Assembly: GCF_014495685.1 (NCBI RefSeq)
Contig: NZ_JACTVI010000021.1
Coordinates: 46,206 to 110,205 of the forward strand
Length of the DNA: 64,000 nucleotides
Source of the DNA: Streptomyces sp. TRM68367
GTDB lineage: Bacteria > Actinomycetota > Actinomycetes > Streptomycetales > Streptomycetaceae
Direction: 5' to 3'
Part shown: positions 24,539 to 33,674 of the stretch, one piece after another
Layout: every line of letters begins with the position of its first letter
Position numbering within the stretch: position 1 is the first letter of the stretch
Program-made: the position numbers and the translations under genes
Notes under the pieces: generated by a model
Seen by the model: only the letters and a program-made list of their open reading frames with translations
What the model was told of the DNA's origin: nothing
Databases searched by the model: none

Positions 24539-25801
24539 TTACTGCCGCTCATAACGGGCCATAGCCACAGCAACCGACCCGTAGATAACGGCGACGGTGA
24601 CAACCAGCGGCACCGACCGGCCGTCCGGCGGCAGCATCAGGGCGGCCACTCCGGCCGCGCCGACGAACGCGAGGTTGAACAGGACGTCGTAGACCGAGAA
24701 GATCCGGCCACGGAAGCCGTCCTCGACCGAGGACTGCACGATCGTGTCCGTGGCGATCTTCGCGCCCTGCGTGGTCAGGCCCAGGACGAACGCCGCGACG
24801 AGCAGCGGCGCCGTGGCGAACGGCAGACCGAGGGCCGGCTCCAGCACCGCTGCCGCGGCGGCGCACACGGCGATCCACCGGCCGGGTCCGAGCAGTCCCG
24901 CCGCCCAGGGCGTGATCACGGCCGCCGCGAAGAATCCGGCCCCCGAGACCCCCACCGCGAGCCCCAGCAGGGCCAGCCCTTCGTCGGTCGTCGATGTCAG
25001 CGCGTACCGGCACAGCATCAGCACCATGACGAGCAGCGCGCCGTAGCAGAACCGCATCAGCGTCATCGCTGCGAGCGCCCAGGCGGCCTCCCGGCGCGCC
25101 GGCCCGCCCAGATGCCGTACGCCTGCCACCAGGTCACGCGCGGTGCCGGAGAGGGCCGCCGCGAGCCGGGGCCGGACCAACTCGGGCTCGGGTCCCAGCA
25201 GTTCCCGCGCCATGCGCAGCGACATCAGTGCCGCGCACAGGTAGAGCACCGCCCCCACCAGCAGCACGGCGGCATCGGAGTCCGCGATCAGGATCCGTAC
25301 CACGAAAGCGATGCCGCCGCCGGCCGTCGCGGCGAGAGTTCCCGCGGTCGGGGAGAGGGAGTTGGCGATCACCAGGCGCTCGGCGTCGACCACCCGCGGC
25401 AGCGAGGCGGACAGACCGGCGAGGACGAACCGGTTGACGGCGGTGACGCACAGAGCGGAGAGATAGAGGAGCCAGTCCGGGACCTGGCTGAGGAGCAGCA
25501 GGGCCGTCGCGGAGGCCAGCAGGGCGCGCAGCAGGCTGCCGTACAGCAGGACCTGGCGGCGGCGCCAGCGGTCCAGGAAGACTCCGGCGAAGGGGCCCAC
25601 CAGGGAGTACGGGAGCAGCAGGACCGCCATCGCGGAGGCGATCTCGGCGGCCGAGGCCTGCCTCTCCGGCGAGAAGACGACATGGGCGGCGAGCGCAACC
25701 TGGTAGACGCCGTCGGCGCCCTGGGAGAGCAGCCGTACGGCGAGCAGACGTCGGAAGTTCCGGAAGCGGAGCAGGACGCGCAGATCGCGGACGACGGCCA
25801 T
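24539..25801 (-). CDS. MFS transporter
   Basis: A 420-residue major-facilitator permease with about 12 membrane segments. ATG 25801 (MAVVRDLRVLLRFRNFRRLL) is preferred to the ATG 13 codons upstream because the family starts with the F-R-x-L segment. The loop between helices 2 and 3 carries GVFLDRWRRRQVLL, the MFS motif A. It resembles the RND-unlike, multidrug-exporter-type MFS_3 group; the substrate cannot be inferred. It lies downstream of ino1, separated by a strong terminator. Confidence 0.82.
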   Translation of the reverse strand: MAVVRDLRVLLRFRNFRRLLAVRLLSQGADGVYQVALAAHVVFSPERQASAAEIASAMAVLLLPYSLVGPFAGVFLDRWRRRQVLLYGSLLRALLASATALLLLSQVPDWLLYLSALCVTAVNRFVLAGLSASLPRVVDAERLVIANSLSPTAGTLAATAGGGIAFVVRILIADSDAAVLLVGAVLYLCAALMSLRMARELLGPEPELVRPRLAAALSGTARDLVAGVRHLGGPARREAAWALAAMTLMRFCYGALLVMVLMLCRYALTSTTDEGLALLGLAVGVSGAGFFAAAVITPWAAGLLGPGRWIAVCAAAAAVLEPALGLPFATAPLLVAAFVLGLTTQGAKIATDTIVQSSVEDGFRGRIFSVYDVLFNLAFVGAAGVAALMLPPDGRSVPLVVTVAVIYGSVAVAMARYERQ

Positions 25802-25823
25802 GGGGCACAGCCTCACATACGGG

Positions 25824-25857
25824 GAGGGTTCCCGGGCCATACGACCCGGGAACCCTC
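25824..25857 (-). terminator. Terminator after ino1
   Basis: A perfect 13-bp inverted repeat GAGGGTTCCCGGG / CCCGGGAACCCTC with an 8-base loop, 23 bases beyond the ino1 stop and just upstream of the MFS start. Confidence 0.85.
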
Positions 25858-25880
25858 AACAGGCCGCAAGAGCAGGCCTT

Positions 25881-26963
25881 TTACGGCTCGACTTCACCCT
25901 TGATGAACTTCTCCACGTTCTCCCGGGCCTCGTCGTCGAAGCACTGGACCGGCGGGGACTTCATGAAGTAGCTCGACGCCGACAGCACCGGGCCGCCGAT
26001 GCCGCGGTCCTTGGCGATCTTCGCGGCGCGCAGGGCGTCGATGATGACGCCGGCGGAGTTCGGGGAGTCCCAGACCTCCAGCTTGTACTCCAGGTTCAGC
26101 GGAACGTCACCGAAGGCGCGGCCCTCCAGGCGGACGTAGGCCCACTTGCGGTCGTCGAGCCATGCCACGTAGTCGGACGGGCCGATGTGGACGTTGTTCT
26201 CGCCGAGATCCCGGTCGGGGATCTGGGAGGTGACGGCCTGGGTCTTGGAGATCTTCTTGGACTCCAGGCGGTCGCGCTCCAGCATGTTCTTGAAGTCCAT
26301 GTTGCCGCCGACGTTCAACTGCATCGTGCGGTCCAGGACGACGCCGCGGTCCTCGAACAGTTTCGCCATGACGCGGTGCGTGATGGTCGCGCCGACCTGC
26401 GACTTGATGTCGTCACCGACGATCGGCACGCCGGCCTCGGTGAACTTGTCCGCCCACTCCTTCGTACCGGCGATGAACACGGGCAGCGCGTTGACGAACG
26501 CCACGCGCGCGTCGATGGCGCACTGGGCGTAGAACTTCGCCGCGTCCTCCGAGCCGACCGGCAGGTAGCAGACGAGCACGTCGACCTGCTTGTCCTTGAG
26601 GACCTGGACGACGTCGGCCGGGGCCTCGGCGGACTCCTCGATGGTCTCGCGGTAGTACTTGCCGAGGCCGTCGAGGGTGTGGCCGCGCTGGACCGCCACA
26701 CCGGTGCGGGGCACGTCGCAGATCTTGATGGTGTTGTTCTCCGAGGCGCCGATGGCGTCCGCGAGGTCGAGGCCGACCTTCTTGGCGTCCACGTCGAAGG
26801 CGGCGACGAACTCGACGTCGCCCACGTGGTAGTCGCCGAACTGGACGTGCATCAGGCCTGGCACCTTGGACGCCGGGTCGGCGTCCTTGTAGTACTCGAC
26901 TCCCTGCACCAGCGACGCGGCGCAGTTGCCCACGCCGACGATGGCTACGCGAACCGAACCCAT
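25881..26963 (-). CDS. ino1: Inositol-3-phosphate synthase
   Basis: Converts glucose 6-phosphate to inositol 1-phosphate (numbered 3-phosphate by convention), the entry to mycothiol and phosphatidylinositol in actinobacteria. It has 360 residues starting MGSVRVAIVGVGNCAASLVQ, an NAD-binding Rossmann motif G-x-G-N-C-A. The conserved GDDIKSQVGATITHR and NVGGNMDFKNM segments of the short prokaryotic enzyme are present, as is SSYFMKSPPVQ near the C-terminus. It is preceded on the same strand by a PadR-type regulator 45 bases upstream, likely co-transcribed. Confidence 0.96.
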   Translation of the reverse strand: MGSVRVAIVGVGNCAASLVQGVEYYKDADPASKVPGLMHVQFGDYHVGDVEFVAAFDVDAKKVGLDLADAIGASENNTIKICDVPRTGVAVQRGHTLDGLGKYYRETIEESAEAPADVVQVLKDKQVDVLVCYLPVGSEDAAKFYAQCAIDARVAFVNALPVFIAGTKEWADKFTEAGVPIVGDDIKSQVGATITHRVMAKLFEDRGVVLDRTMQLNVGGNMDFKNMLERDRLESKKISKTQAVTSQIPDRDLGENNVHIGPSDYVAWLDDRKWAYVRLEGRAFGDVPLNLEYKLEVWDSPNSAGVIIDALRAAKIAKDRGIGGPVLSASSYFMKSPPVQCFDDEARENVEKFIKGEVEP

Positions 26964-27008
26964 TCCGGTTGCTCCCTGTGTGTACGAGTGAGGCCCTTGG
27001 AGCGGACC

Positions 27009-27692
27009 TCACGTGGCGGTGTCGCCGGGCGTATCCGGCCGGGGCTCGTCCCCGGACCGGGGCAGGCCGCCCGGCGCTCCAGATGTGGTGTCCGGCGAGT
27101 CGGGCCCCCCGGAAGCGGAACCCCTGTGGTCCCGCCCGGCCCGCTCGCTCTCGATGAGCTCGTTCAGCCAGCGCACTTCGCGCTCCACGGACTCCATCCC
27201 GTGGCGCTGGAGCTCAAGCGTGTAGTCGTCGAGGCGCTCCCGGGTCCGCGCCAGCGAGAGGCGCATCTTCTCCAGGCGCTCCTCCAGACGGCTGCGCCGG
27301 CCCTCCAGCACGCGCATGCGTACGTCGTGCGGCGTCCGGCCGAAGAAGGCGAAGCGGGCGGCGAAGTGCTCGTCCTCGTACGCGTCCGGTCCCGTCTGCG
27401 AGAGCAGCTCCTCGAAGTGCTCCTTGCCCTCGGCCGTCAACCGGTAGACGATCTTGGCGCGGCGGCCCGCGAGCGGCGCGGCGAGCGCGTCCTCGGTGGT
27501 GTGCCCCGGCTCCTCGGTCAGCCAGCCGTTGGCGACCAGAGCCTTGAGGCAGGGATACAGCGTCCCGTAGCTGAACGCCCGGAACACACCCAGTGACGTA
27601 TTGAGTCGCTTGCGCAGCTCATAGCCGTGCATCGGGGATTCGCGGAGCAGGCCGAGTACGGCGAATTCGAGGATCCCGGAACGCCGGCTCAT
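27009..27692 (-). CDS. PadR family transcriptional regulator
   Basis: A 227-residue regulator with an N-terminal winged helix (MSRRSGILEFAVLGLLRESPMHGYELRKRL, written here in two parts: residues 1-14 and 15-30), where PMHGYEL is the PadR hallmark. A coiled C-terminal half (RSRLEERLEKMRLSLARTRERL) is followed by a Gly/Ser/Pro tail. It sits directly upstream of ino1. A perfect palindrome of the ATGTAT...ATACAT type lies 66 bases before its start, consistent with autorepression. Control of ino1 is inferred from the shared strand and 45-base gap. Confidence 0.9.
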   Translation of the reverse strand: MSRRSGILEFAVLGLLRESPMHGYELRKRLNTSLGVFRAFSYGTLYPCLKALVANGWLTEEPGHTTEDALAAPLAGRRAKIVYRLTAEGKEHFEELLSQTGPDAYEDEHFAARFAFFGRTPHDVRMRVLEGRRSRLEERLEKMRLSLARTRERLDDYTLELQRHGMESVEREVRWLNELIESERAGRDHRGSASGGPDSPDTTSGAPGGLPRSGDEPRPDTPGDTAT

Positions 27693-27757
27693 CGTCGCCT
27701 CCTCTCTGCCGCGGACGCGCCCGCACGGATGTGTGACCGGACTTGCTTATGCCGAGC

Positions 27758-27780
27758 TGATGTATCGACTCGATACATCA
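27758..27780. promoter_or_regulatory. Palindromic operator upstream of the PadR gene
   Basis: TGATGTATCGA-C-TCGATACATCA, a perfect 11-bp inverted repeat with a one-base centre. It contains the ATGT/ACAT half sites typical of PadR operators. Confidence 0.7.
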
Positions 27781-28097
27781 CGACGATAGAACGACCATCC
27801 GGAGGCGACAAGTGGGAGGGCGGTGAACGGGATCACATCACCGATTCATCGGACGCAGGTTGCCTGATTTGGGGTGAACTTTGGGGCTAGGCAGGTTTTG
27901 CCGATGCGTAGTCTGTGCGCCATGAAGACCACCGGGAACCAAGTGACGCCAGGGAGCGTCGTCGTCCTCGGTGCAGTACGGGTGCACGCGGGACCAATGA
28001 GTGGGGGAGCCGACCGCATCCGTATTTCGGGGGGACCGGAAACCAGCCGCCGTCTCCAGGCGCGCAAGGGTGCGCCTGCCCGAGGAGTAGTCGTTCG
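27781..28097. promoter_or_regulatory. Spacer upstream of the penicillin-binding protein gene
   Basis: About 317 bases without a convincing gene. Short open frames here have no recognisable features. Promoters for the rightward penicillin-binding protein gene are expected; none could be pinpointed. Confidence 0.3.
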
Positions 28098-30755
28098 ATG
28101 AGCGAGCACCGTCGCAAACCGCCGCAGCCGCAGGGAGGCGGACGTGCCGCGGCCCGACGCGGCCAGTCCGGCTCGTCCTCCGGTCGCCGCGCGGCACCGC
28201 GGGGCGCCACTGGGTCTCCATCCGGCTCCTATGGATCCGATCCCTACAACGCGGGAGGTGAAGAGCGCCCGTACGGCGGCCGCGCCGAAGCCCGGCGGGC
28301 GGCACAGAGAAGTGGGGGCGGCCGACGCCGGGCGGCCGACCCGGGCCACGGCCGCCGCGCCGCTCCCGGCGGGCCGGCCGGCCCCGGGCGGGGCAGAGGT
28401 CGTGCCGCGCCGCCCGACAGGAAGCGGTTGATCGACTACCCGCGCGCGGGCAAGTACGGATGGCAGCGCTGGGTGCCGTCCTGGCGGCTCGTCTCCGGGC
28501 TGTGCATCGGGTTCTTCGGCAGTCTGGTCGCCGTGGCGGGCATCGGGTACGCCATGGTGGGCATCCCCAGCGAGAACACCGCGGCCAAGTCGCAGAACAA
28601 CGTCTACTACTGGGCCGACGACTCCCAGATGGCCGCCACGGGCGCCGGTGCCAACCGCCAGAACATCGATATCAGCCAGATCCCCAAGGCCATGCAGAAC
28701 GCGGTGATCTCGGCCGAGAACAAGACGTTCTACCAGGACTCGGGTGTCGATCCCATGGGTATCGCCCGTGCACTGGCCAACATGGCCCGGGGCGGCGACA
28801 CACAGGGCGGTTCGACGATCACCCAGCAGTTCGTCAAGAACACCTACCTGAGCCAGGACCAGACCCTCACCCGGAAGTTCAAGGAGCTGTTCATCTCCGT
28901 CAAGGTGGGGACGAAGCTCGACAAGGACGAGATCCTCCAGGGCTACCTGAACACCTCGTACTACGGCCGTGGCGCATACGGCCTCCAGGCCGCTGCCCAG
29001 ACCTACTACGGCAAGGACGCGGTCAACCTCACGCCCAGCGAGTGCGCCTTCCTGGGCGCCCTCCTCAAGGGCCCGACGTACTACGACCCCGAGGGCAACG
29101 AGAGCATCGACCCCGCCGCGAGCCGCGAGGCCAACCGCCAGCGCTCCGAGGGACGCTGGCGCTGGATCCTCGGCGAGATGCGCAAGGACGGGAAACTCAC
29201 CGAGGCCCAGTACCAGACGGCCACCTCGAAGTACCCCATGCCCCAGGGACGCAAGGCGACCAAGGGCATGACCGGCCAGATCAGCTACCTGGTCAGCGTC
29301 GCCAAGAAGTACGTCCTGGCACACTCCGACATCACGGAGCAGCAGTTCGACAAGGGCGGATACCAGATCAAGACGACCTTCGAGAAGGACAAGGTCGACG
29401 CGCTGAACAAGGCCGTCAAGAAGATCGAGAAGGGTCGTCTCGACCCGGAGAAGCGGGACCAGGACAAGAACGTGCAGTTCGGTGCCGCGTCGGTCAAGCC
29501 CAACGACGGCGCGATCGTCGCGATCTACGGCGGCGCGGGATACGAGAACGGCCACTTCAACAACAACGCCGACACCCAGGGTGTCCCGGTCGGTTCGACG
29601 TGGAAGCCGTTCGTGATGGCCGCAGCCATGGACCACGGCACGTACAAGAGCGACGGCGTCGGTGTCTCGCCGCTGAGCAAGTACAACGGCAACGACGACA
29701 TCAAGATCAAGGACCAGGACGGCAGTTACGTCAGGACCAAGGACGGCGAGGTCTTCCGGCAACAGAACGAAAGTGACCATGCCTGGGGCTACATCACGCT
29801 GCGCAAGGCGATGGAGCAGTCCATCAACACGCCGTTCGTGCAGCTCGGCATGGATGTGGGGATGTCGAACGTGATGGATGTGGCGAAGAAGTCCGGCATC
29901 CTGGATCAAAGCTTCGCCAAGCTCAACGCGTCGTTCGCGCTGGGGACGTCGACTCCCAGTGCGATCCGCATGGCGGACGCCTACGCGACGTTCGCCGCGT
30001 CCGGAAAGCAGGCTGACCCGTACTCCGTGACGTCGGTGAAGAAGGGCGGCCAGGACGTACCCGGCTTCGAGAAGCCGACGATCAAGCAGGCGATGCCGGA
30101 GATCGTGGCGCACAACGTCACGGACCTCCTGGAGAACGTCATCGAGAACGGTACGGGTAAGAACGCGAAGGCCCTGGGCCGTACGGCGGCCGGCAAGACC
30201 GGTACCACCGACGAGAACAAGTCGGCCTGGTTCGTCGGCTACACCCAGCAGCTGTCGACGTCGGTCGCGATGTTCCGCGAGGACCCCAAGAACAGCAAGC
30301 TGCTGTCCATGAACGGCACGGCGGGCGAGGACTCCATCCACGGTGGTGACGTGCCCACGGAGGTGTGGACCGAGTACATGAAGGCCGCGCTGAAGGGCCA
30401 GCCCGACCCCGGCTTCCCGGACGGCGAGAAGATCGGCAAGGTCCAGGACGCGGAGGGCGCGCCGTCCCCGACGCCGTCCTTCAGCCAGCCGCCCACCACG
30501 CCCCCGGCCGAGCCGAGCCCCGAGCCCGGCGACACCGGCCCGAGCCCGTCCCCCACGCCGACCCCGACGGACTGCGGATTCTTCGGCTGCGAGGGCGACA
30601 CCGGCGGGAACGCCGACGGCGGAGGCGGTACGGAAACCGGAGGCGCCGACGGCGGTACGACGCCCACACCCGCGCCAACGGATGGCGGGGGTGACGTCGG
30701 AACCAGTAACGGCAACGACAGCGGAGGAGGCCTCTTCGGCGGGGGAACGGGTTGA
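28098..30755 (+). CDS. Bifunctional penicillin-binding protein (transglycosylase/transpeptidase)
   Basis: Class A PBP that polymerises and cross-links peptidoglycan outside the membrane. From ATG 28098 (MSEHRRKPPQPQGGGRAAAR) it has 885 residues. A basic, Gly/Arg-rich cytosolic arm of about 115 residues precedes one membrane helix (LVSGLCIGFFGSLVAVAGIG). The GT51 domain shows SAENKTFYQDSGVDPMGI and GGSTITQQFVKN. The transpeptidase domain has the acylation motif STWK (in VGSTWKPFVMAAA) and KTGTT (AAGKTGTTDENKSAWFVGYT). The tail of about 110 residues is Pro/Thr then Gly-rich. A 42-bp palindrome with parS follows the stop by 21 bases. Confidence 0.95.
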   Translation: MSEHRRKPPQPQGGGRAAARRGQSGSSSGRRAAPRGATGSPSGSYGSDPYNAGGEERPYGGRAEARRAAQRSGGGRRRAADPGHGRRAAPGGPAGPGRGRGRAAPPDRKRLIDYPRAGKYGWQRWVPSWRLVSGLCIGFFGSLVAVAGIGYAMVGIPSENTAAKSQNNVYYWADDSQMAATGAGANRQNIDISQIPKAMQNAVISAENKTFYQDSGVDPMGIARALANMARGGDTQGGSTITQQFVKNTYLSQDQTLTRKFKELFISVKVGTKLDKDEILQGYLNTSYYGRGAYGLQAAAQTYYGKDAVNLTPSECAFLGALLKGPTYYDPEGNESIDPAASREANRQRSEGRWRWILGEMRKDGKLTEAQYQTATSKYPMPQGRKATKGMTGQISYLVSVAKKYVLAHSDITEQQFDKGGYQIKTTFEKDKVDALNKAVKKIEKGRLDPEKRDQDKNVQFGAASVKPNDGAIVAIYGGAGYENGHFNNNADTQGVPVGSTWKPFVMAAAMDHGTYKSDGVGVSPLSKYNGNDDIKIKDQDGSYVRTKDGEVFRQQNESDHAWGYITLRKAMEQSINTPFVQLGMDVGMSNVMDVAKKSGILDQSFAKLNASFALGTSTPSAIRMADAYATFAASGKQADPYSVTSVKKGGQDVPGFEKPTIKQAMPEIVAHNVTDLLENVIENGTGKNAKALGRTAAGKTGTTDENKSAWFVGYTQQLSTSVAMFREDPKNSKLLSMNGTAGEDSIHGGDVPTEVWTEYMKAALKGQPDPGFPDGEKIGKVQDAEGAPSPTPSFSQPPTTPPAEPSPEPGDTGPSPSPTPTPTDCGFFGCEGDTGGNADGGGGTETGGADGGTTPTPAPTDGGGDVGTSNGNDSGGGLFGGGTG

Positions 30756-30776
30756 CGTGACCCCATGAGGAGGCAG

Positions 30777-30818
30777 TGAGGAAGCGCCCTGTTTCACGTG
30801 AAACAGGGCGCTTCCTCA
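30777..30818. terminator. 42-bp perfect palindrome centred on parS
   Basis: A 21-bp-armed perfect palindrome with no loop; its middle 14 bases are an exact parS (30791-30804). It starts 21 bases after the PBP stop, where a terminator is expected. Confidence 0.75.
30791..30804. promoter_or_regulatory. parS: parS site 8
   Basis: Exact GTTTCACGTGAAAC at the centre of the 42-bp palindrome. Confidence 0.95.
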
Positions 30819-30911
30819 TGCACGCGGGCCTCGACGGGCAAGTGATGGCCGCCGGAGGCGCCCCGCCTGTTATGGCCTGAGGTGACTTCGTTCTCAGACG
30901 CATACGGCAGG

Positions 30912-32420
30912 ATGTGCGACATGCCCAGCGCAGAATCGACGCCAGTGAGCGTGCACGATGCGGACCAGGTGCGGCCTACCAAGGAGGATCCGGTCGCGGC
31001 GGCCGGCAGTGAGCTGATCGGCGGACCGGTCGGACGGCGTGCCCTGCTCGGAACGTCCTGGTGGTCGCCGGTGCGAATCATCATGCTCGTGGCGATCGGC
31101 ATGTTCGCCCTCGGCCTGGTCCAGAAGGCGCCCTGCTACAACGGCGCCTGGTTCTTCGGCACCAGCTCGCAGTACACACACGCGTGCTACTCGGACATCC
31201 CGCACCTGTACGCCGGGCGCGGCTTCTCCGAGGGCCTCGTGCCGTACTTCGACAAGCTCCCCGGCGACATGCAGTACCTCGAGTACCCGGTGCTGACCGG
31301 TGTGTTCATGGAGGTCGCCTCCTGGCTCACCCCCGGCAGCGGCAGCATCCAGGACCAGGAACAGTGGTACTGGATGGTCAACGCCGGGATGCTCATGGTG
31401 TGCACCGCCGTCATCGCCGTCTGCGTGACCCGCACGCACGCCCGCCGCCCCTGGGACGGCCTCCTGGTCGCCCTTGCGCCCGCCTTCGCGCTCACGGCGA
31501 CCATCAACTGGGACCTGCTGGCCGTCGCCCTGACGGCCGCCGCCCTGCTCATGTGGTCCCGCGGCCGCCCCCTCACCTTCGGCCTCCTGCTGGGCCTCGC
31601 CACCGCCGCCAAGCTCTATCCCTTCCTGCTGCTCGGCCCGCTGCTGGTGCTGTGCTGGCGGGCGGGCAAGTGGCGGGAGTACGGTACGGCCCTGGCCGGC
31701 GCGGCCGTCGCCTGGGTGATGGTGAACGGGCCGGTGATGCTCTTCGCCTTCGACGGCTGGTCGAAGTTCTACACGTTCAGCCAGGAACGAGGCGTCGACT
31801 TCGGCTCCTTCTGGCTGATCCTGGCCCAGAACTCGGCCGACCCGCTCAGCACCGACACCGTCAACACGCTGGCCGTGCTGCTGATGCTGCTGTGCTGCGT
31901 GGGTGTCGCGGCGCTCACGCTCACCGCGCCGCGCCGTCCGCGCTTCGCCCAGCTCGCCTTCCTGATCGTCGCGGCGTTCATCCTCACCAACAAGGTCTAC
32001 TCGCCACAGTACGTCCTGTGGCTGGTGCCGCTGGCCGCCCTCGCCCGGCCGAAGTGGCGGGACTTCCTGGTCTGGCAGGCCTGCGAGGTGGCGTACTTCC
32101 TGGGCATCTGGATGTACCTGGCGTACACGACCAGCGGCGACGCCCACAAGGGCCTGCCGACCGACGGCTACCACTGGACCATCGGGCTGCATCTGCTGGG
32201 GACGCTGTACCTGTGCGTCATGGTCGTGCGCGACATCCTCCTGCCGGAACGTGACCCGGTGCGCCGGTCCGGCGAGGACGACCCCTCGGGCGGGGTACTC
32301 GACGGCGCGGAGGACGTGTTCGTGTGGGGACCGGCGGCCCATCCCCCGCGGCACGCGGCGCACTTCGAGGGGACGCAGGTGGAGTGGGGCAGGCGGGGCG
32401 CGACGGGCGGTTCGCTCTGA
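30912..32420 (+). CDS. Glycosyltransferase family 87 membrane protein
   Basis: A polytopic glycosyltransferase (GT87/DUF2029 type), probably using a polyprenyl-phosphate mannose donor on the outer membrane face. From ATG 30912 it has 502 residues; ATG 30921 is equally possible. About ten membrane segments follow a first helix at SPVRIIMLVAIGMFALGLVQ. The loop after it holds CYSDIPHLYAGRGF with the conserved acidic residue, then EYPVLTG. TNKVYSPQYVLWLVPLAALA is the family's C-terminal signature. The tail is hydrophilic. It is convergent with the alanine-racemase-like gene across a strong hairpin. Confidence 0.85.
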   Translation: MCDMPSAESTPVSVHDADQVRPTKEDPVAAAGSELIGGPVGRRALLGTSWWSPVRIIMLVAIGMFALGLVQKAPCYNGAWFFGTSSQYTHACYSDIPHLYAGRGFSEGLVPYFDKLPGDMQYLEYPVLTGVFMEVASWLTPGSGSIQDQEQWYWMVNAGMLMVCTAVIAVCVTRTHARRPWDGLLVALAPAFALTATINWDLLAVALTAAALLMWSRGRPLTFGLLLGLATAAKLYPFLLLGPLLVLCWRAGKWREYGTALAGAAVAWVMVNGPVMLFAFDGWSKFYTFSQERGVDFGSFWLILAQNSADPLSTDTVNTLAVLLMLLCCVGVAALTLTAPRRPRFAQLAFLIVAAFILTNKVYSPQYVLWLVPLAALARPKWRDFLVWQACEVAYFLGIWMYLAYTTSGDAHKGLPTDGYHWTIGLHLLGTLYLCVMVVRDILLPERDPVRRSGEDDPSGGVLDGAEDVFVWGPAAHPPRHAAHFEGTQVEWGRRGATGGSL

Positions 32421-32460
32421 GCGAACGGCACGCGCGCGGCGGGCAGGCCCCGGTGTCATG

Positions 32461-32500
32461 CGAAGGGCCGTACACGGGAAGTCCCGTGTACGGCCCTTCG
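32461..32500. terminator. Bidirectional terminator
   Basis: A perfect 19-bp inverted repeat (32461-32479 with 32482-32500) with a 2-base loop between two convergent genes. Confidence 0.92.
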
Positions 32501-32544
32501 GTCGTCCTCGTGCCGGCCTCGGCTGCGGCCGTCGCCGGACCCTC

Positions 32545-33576
32545 TCAGCGGTCGACGAGCCGGTCGAACTGCGTGGTGGTGTGCCGCAGATGGGCCACCA
32601 GCTCATCGCCCACCTTCGGCTCCGGCGAGTCCGACGGTACGAACAGGATCGAGACCTGCATGTGCGGCGGCTCGGCGAACCAGCGCTGCTTGCCGCCCCA
32701 GACGAACGGCGAAAGGTTCCGGTTCACCGTGGCCAGACCCGCGCGCGCGACGCCCTTGGCACGCGGCATGACGCCGTGCAACGCCTTCGGGGCCTCCAGA
32801 CCCACCCCGTGCGACGTACCGCCCGCCACGACCACCAGGAAGCCGTCGGAGGCCGCCTTCTGCTGCCGGTAGCCGAAGCGGTCCCCCTTGGAGACGCGCG
32901 TGACGTCCAGGACCGCGCCGCGGTACTCGGTGGCCTCGTGGTCCCCCAGCCACAGCCGCGTGCCGATCCGGGCCCGGAACCGCGTCTGCGGGAACTGCTG
33001 CTGCAGCCGGGCCAGTTCCTCGGCCTTCAGGTGGCTGACGAACATCGTGTGCAGCGGCAGCCGGGCCGCGCGCAGCCGGTCCATCCAGCCGATGACCTCC
33101 TCGACGGCGTCGGAGCCGTCGGTGCGGTCCAGCGGCAGGTGGATGGCGAAGCCCTCCAGCCGGACGTTCTCTATGGCGGCGTGCAGCTGCGGCAGGTCCT
33201 GCTCGCTGATGCCGTGCCGCTGCATCGAGGACATCACCTCGATGACCACCCGGGCGCCCACAAGCCCGTACACGCCGTCGACCGACGACACCGAGCGCAC
33301 CACCCGGTCGGGCAGCGGCACCGGCTCCTCGCGGCGCCGGTACGGCGTCAGCACCAGGAGGTCACCGCCGAAGTAGTCCTTGATCCGCGCGGCCTCGTAC
33401 GTCGTGCCGACGGCGAGGATGTCCGAGCCGAGCCGTGTGGCCTCCTCCGCCAGGCGCTCGTGCCCGAAGCCGTAGCCGTTGCCCTTGCAGACCGGCACGA
33501 GCCCCGGGAACTGCTCCTGCACGTGCTTGTGGTGCGCCCGCCAGCGCGCGGTGTCGACGTAGAGCGTGAGCGCCAT
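32545..33576 (-). CDS. Alanine-racemase-like PLP protein
   Basis: A 343-residue protein with the alanine racemase N-terminal PLP barrel. The lysine that would bind PLP is in VCKGNGYGFGHERLA (family motif K-A-N-A-Y-G). The C-terminal half (ARIGTRLWLGDHEATEYRGA, RVSKGDRFGYRQQKAASDGF) is beta-rich but lacks an obvious match to the catalytic Tyr region of Alr. It is upstream-adjacent to femX in the genomic map but transcribed after it, on the same strand 98 bases downstream. A cell-wall amino acid role fits the context; whether it racemises alanine is uncertain, since Streptomyces has a separate canonical alr. Confidence 0.75.
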   Translation of the reverse strand: MALTLYVDTARWRAHHKHVQEQFPGLVPVCKGNGYGFGHERLAEEATRLGSDILAVGTTYEAARIKDYFGGDLLVLTPYRRREEPVPLPDRVVRSVSSVDGVYGLVGARVVIEVMSSMQRHGISEQDLPQLHAAIENVRLEGFAIHLPLDRTDGSDAVEEVIGWMDRLRAARLPLHTMFVSHLKAEELARLQQQFPQTRFRARIGTRLWLGDHEATEYRGAVLDVTRVSKGDRFGYRQQKAASDGFLVVVAGGTSHGVGLEAPKALHGVMPRAKGVARAGLATVNRNLSPFVWGGKQRWFAEPPHMQVSILFVPSDSPEPKVGDELVAHLRHTTTQFDRLVDR

Positions 33577-33674
33577 GGCCGGACCTGGAACCTTTCTCGT
33601 GGCTGCGGTGTATCAGAGGTGCGGTGTATCAGAGCTTTGGAAGCTGTGGAACGTATCGAAGCAACGGCCGGGGC

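Noticed and set aside
27874..28101. Short plus-strand frame in the spacer before the PBP gene
   Set aside because: 75 codons with no ribosome-binding sequence or recognisable features, overlapping the PBP start; more likely part of the leader.
27846..30797. A 983-codon open frame on the minus strand opposite the PBP gene
   Set aside because: It mirrors the PBP codons exactly; the product is a Leu/Val/Arg/Asp-biased string with no domain, the usual antisense shadow in GC-rich DNA.
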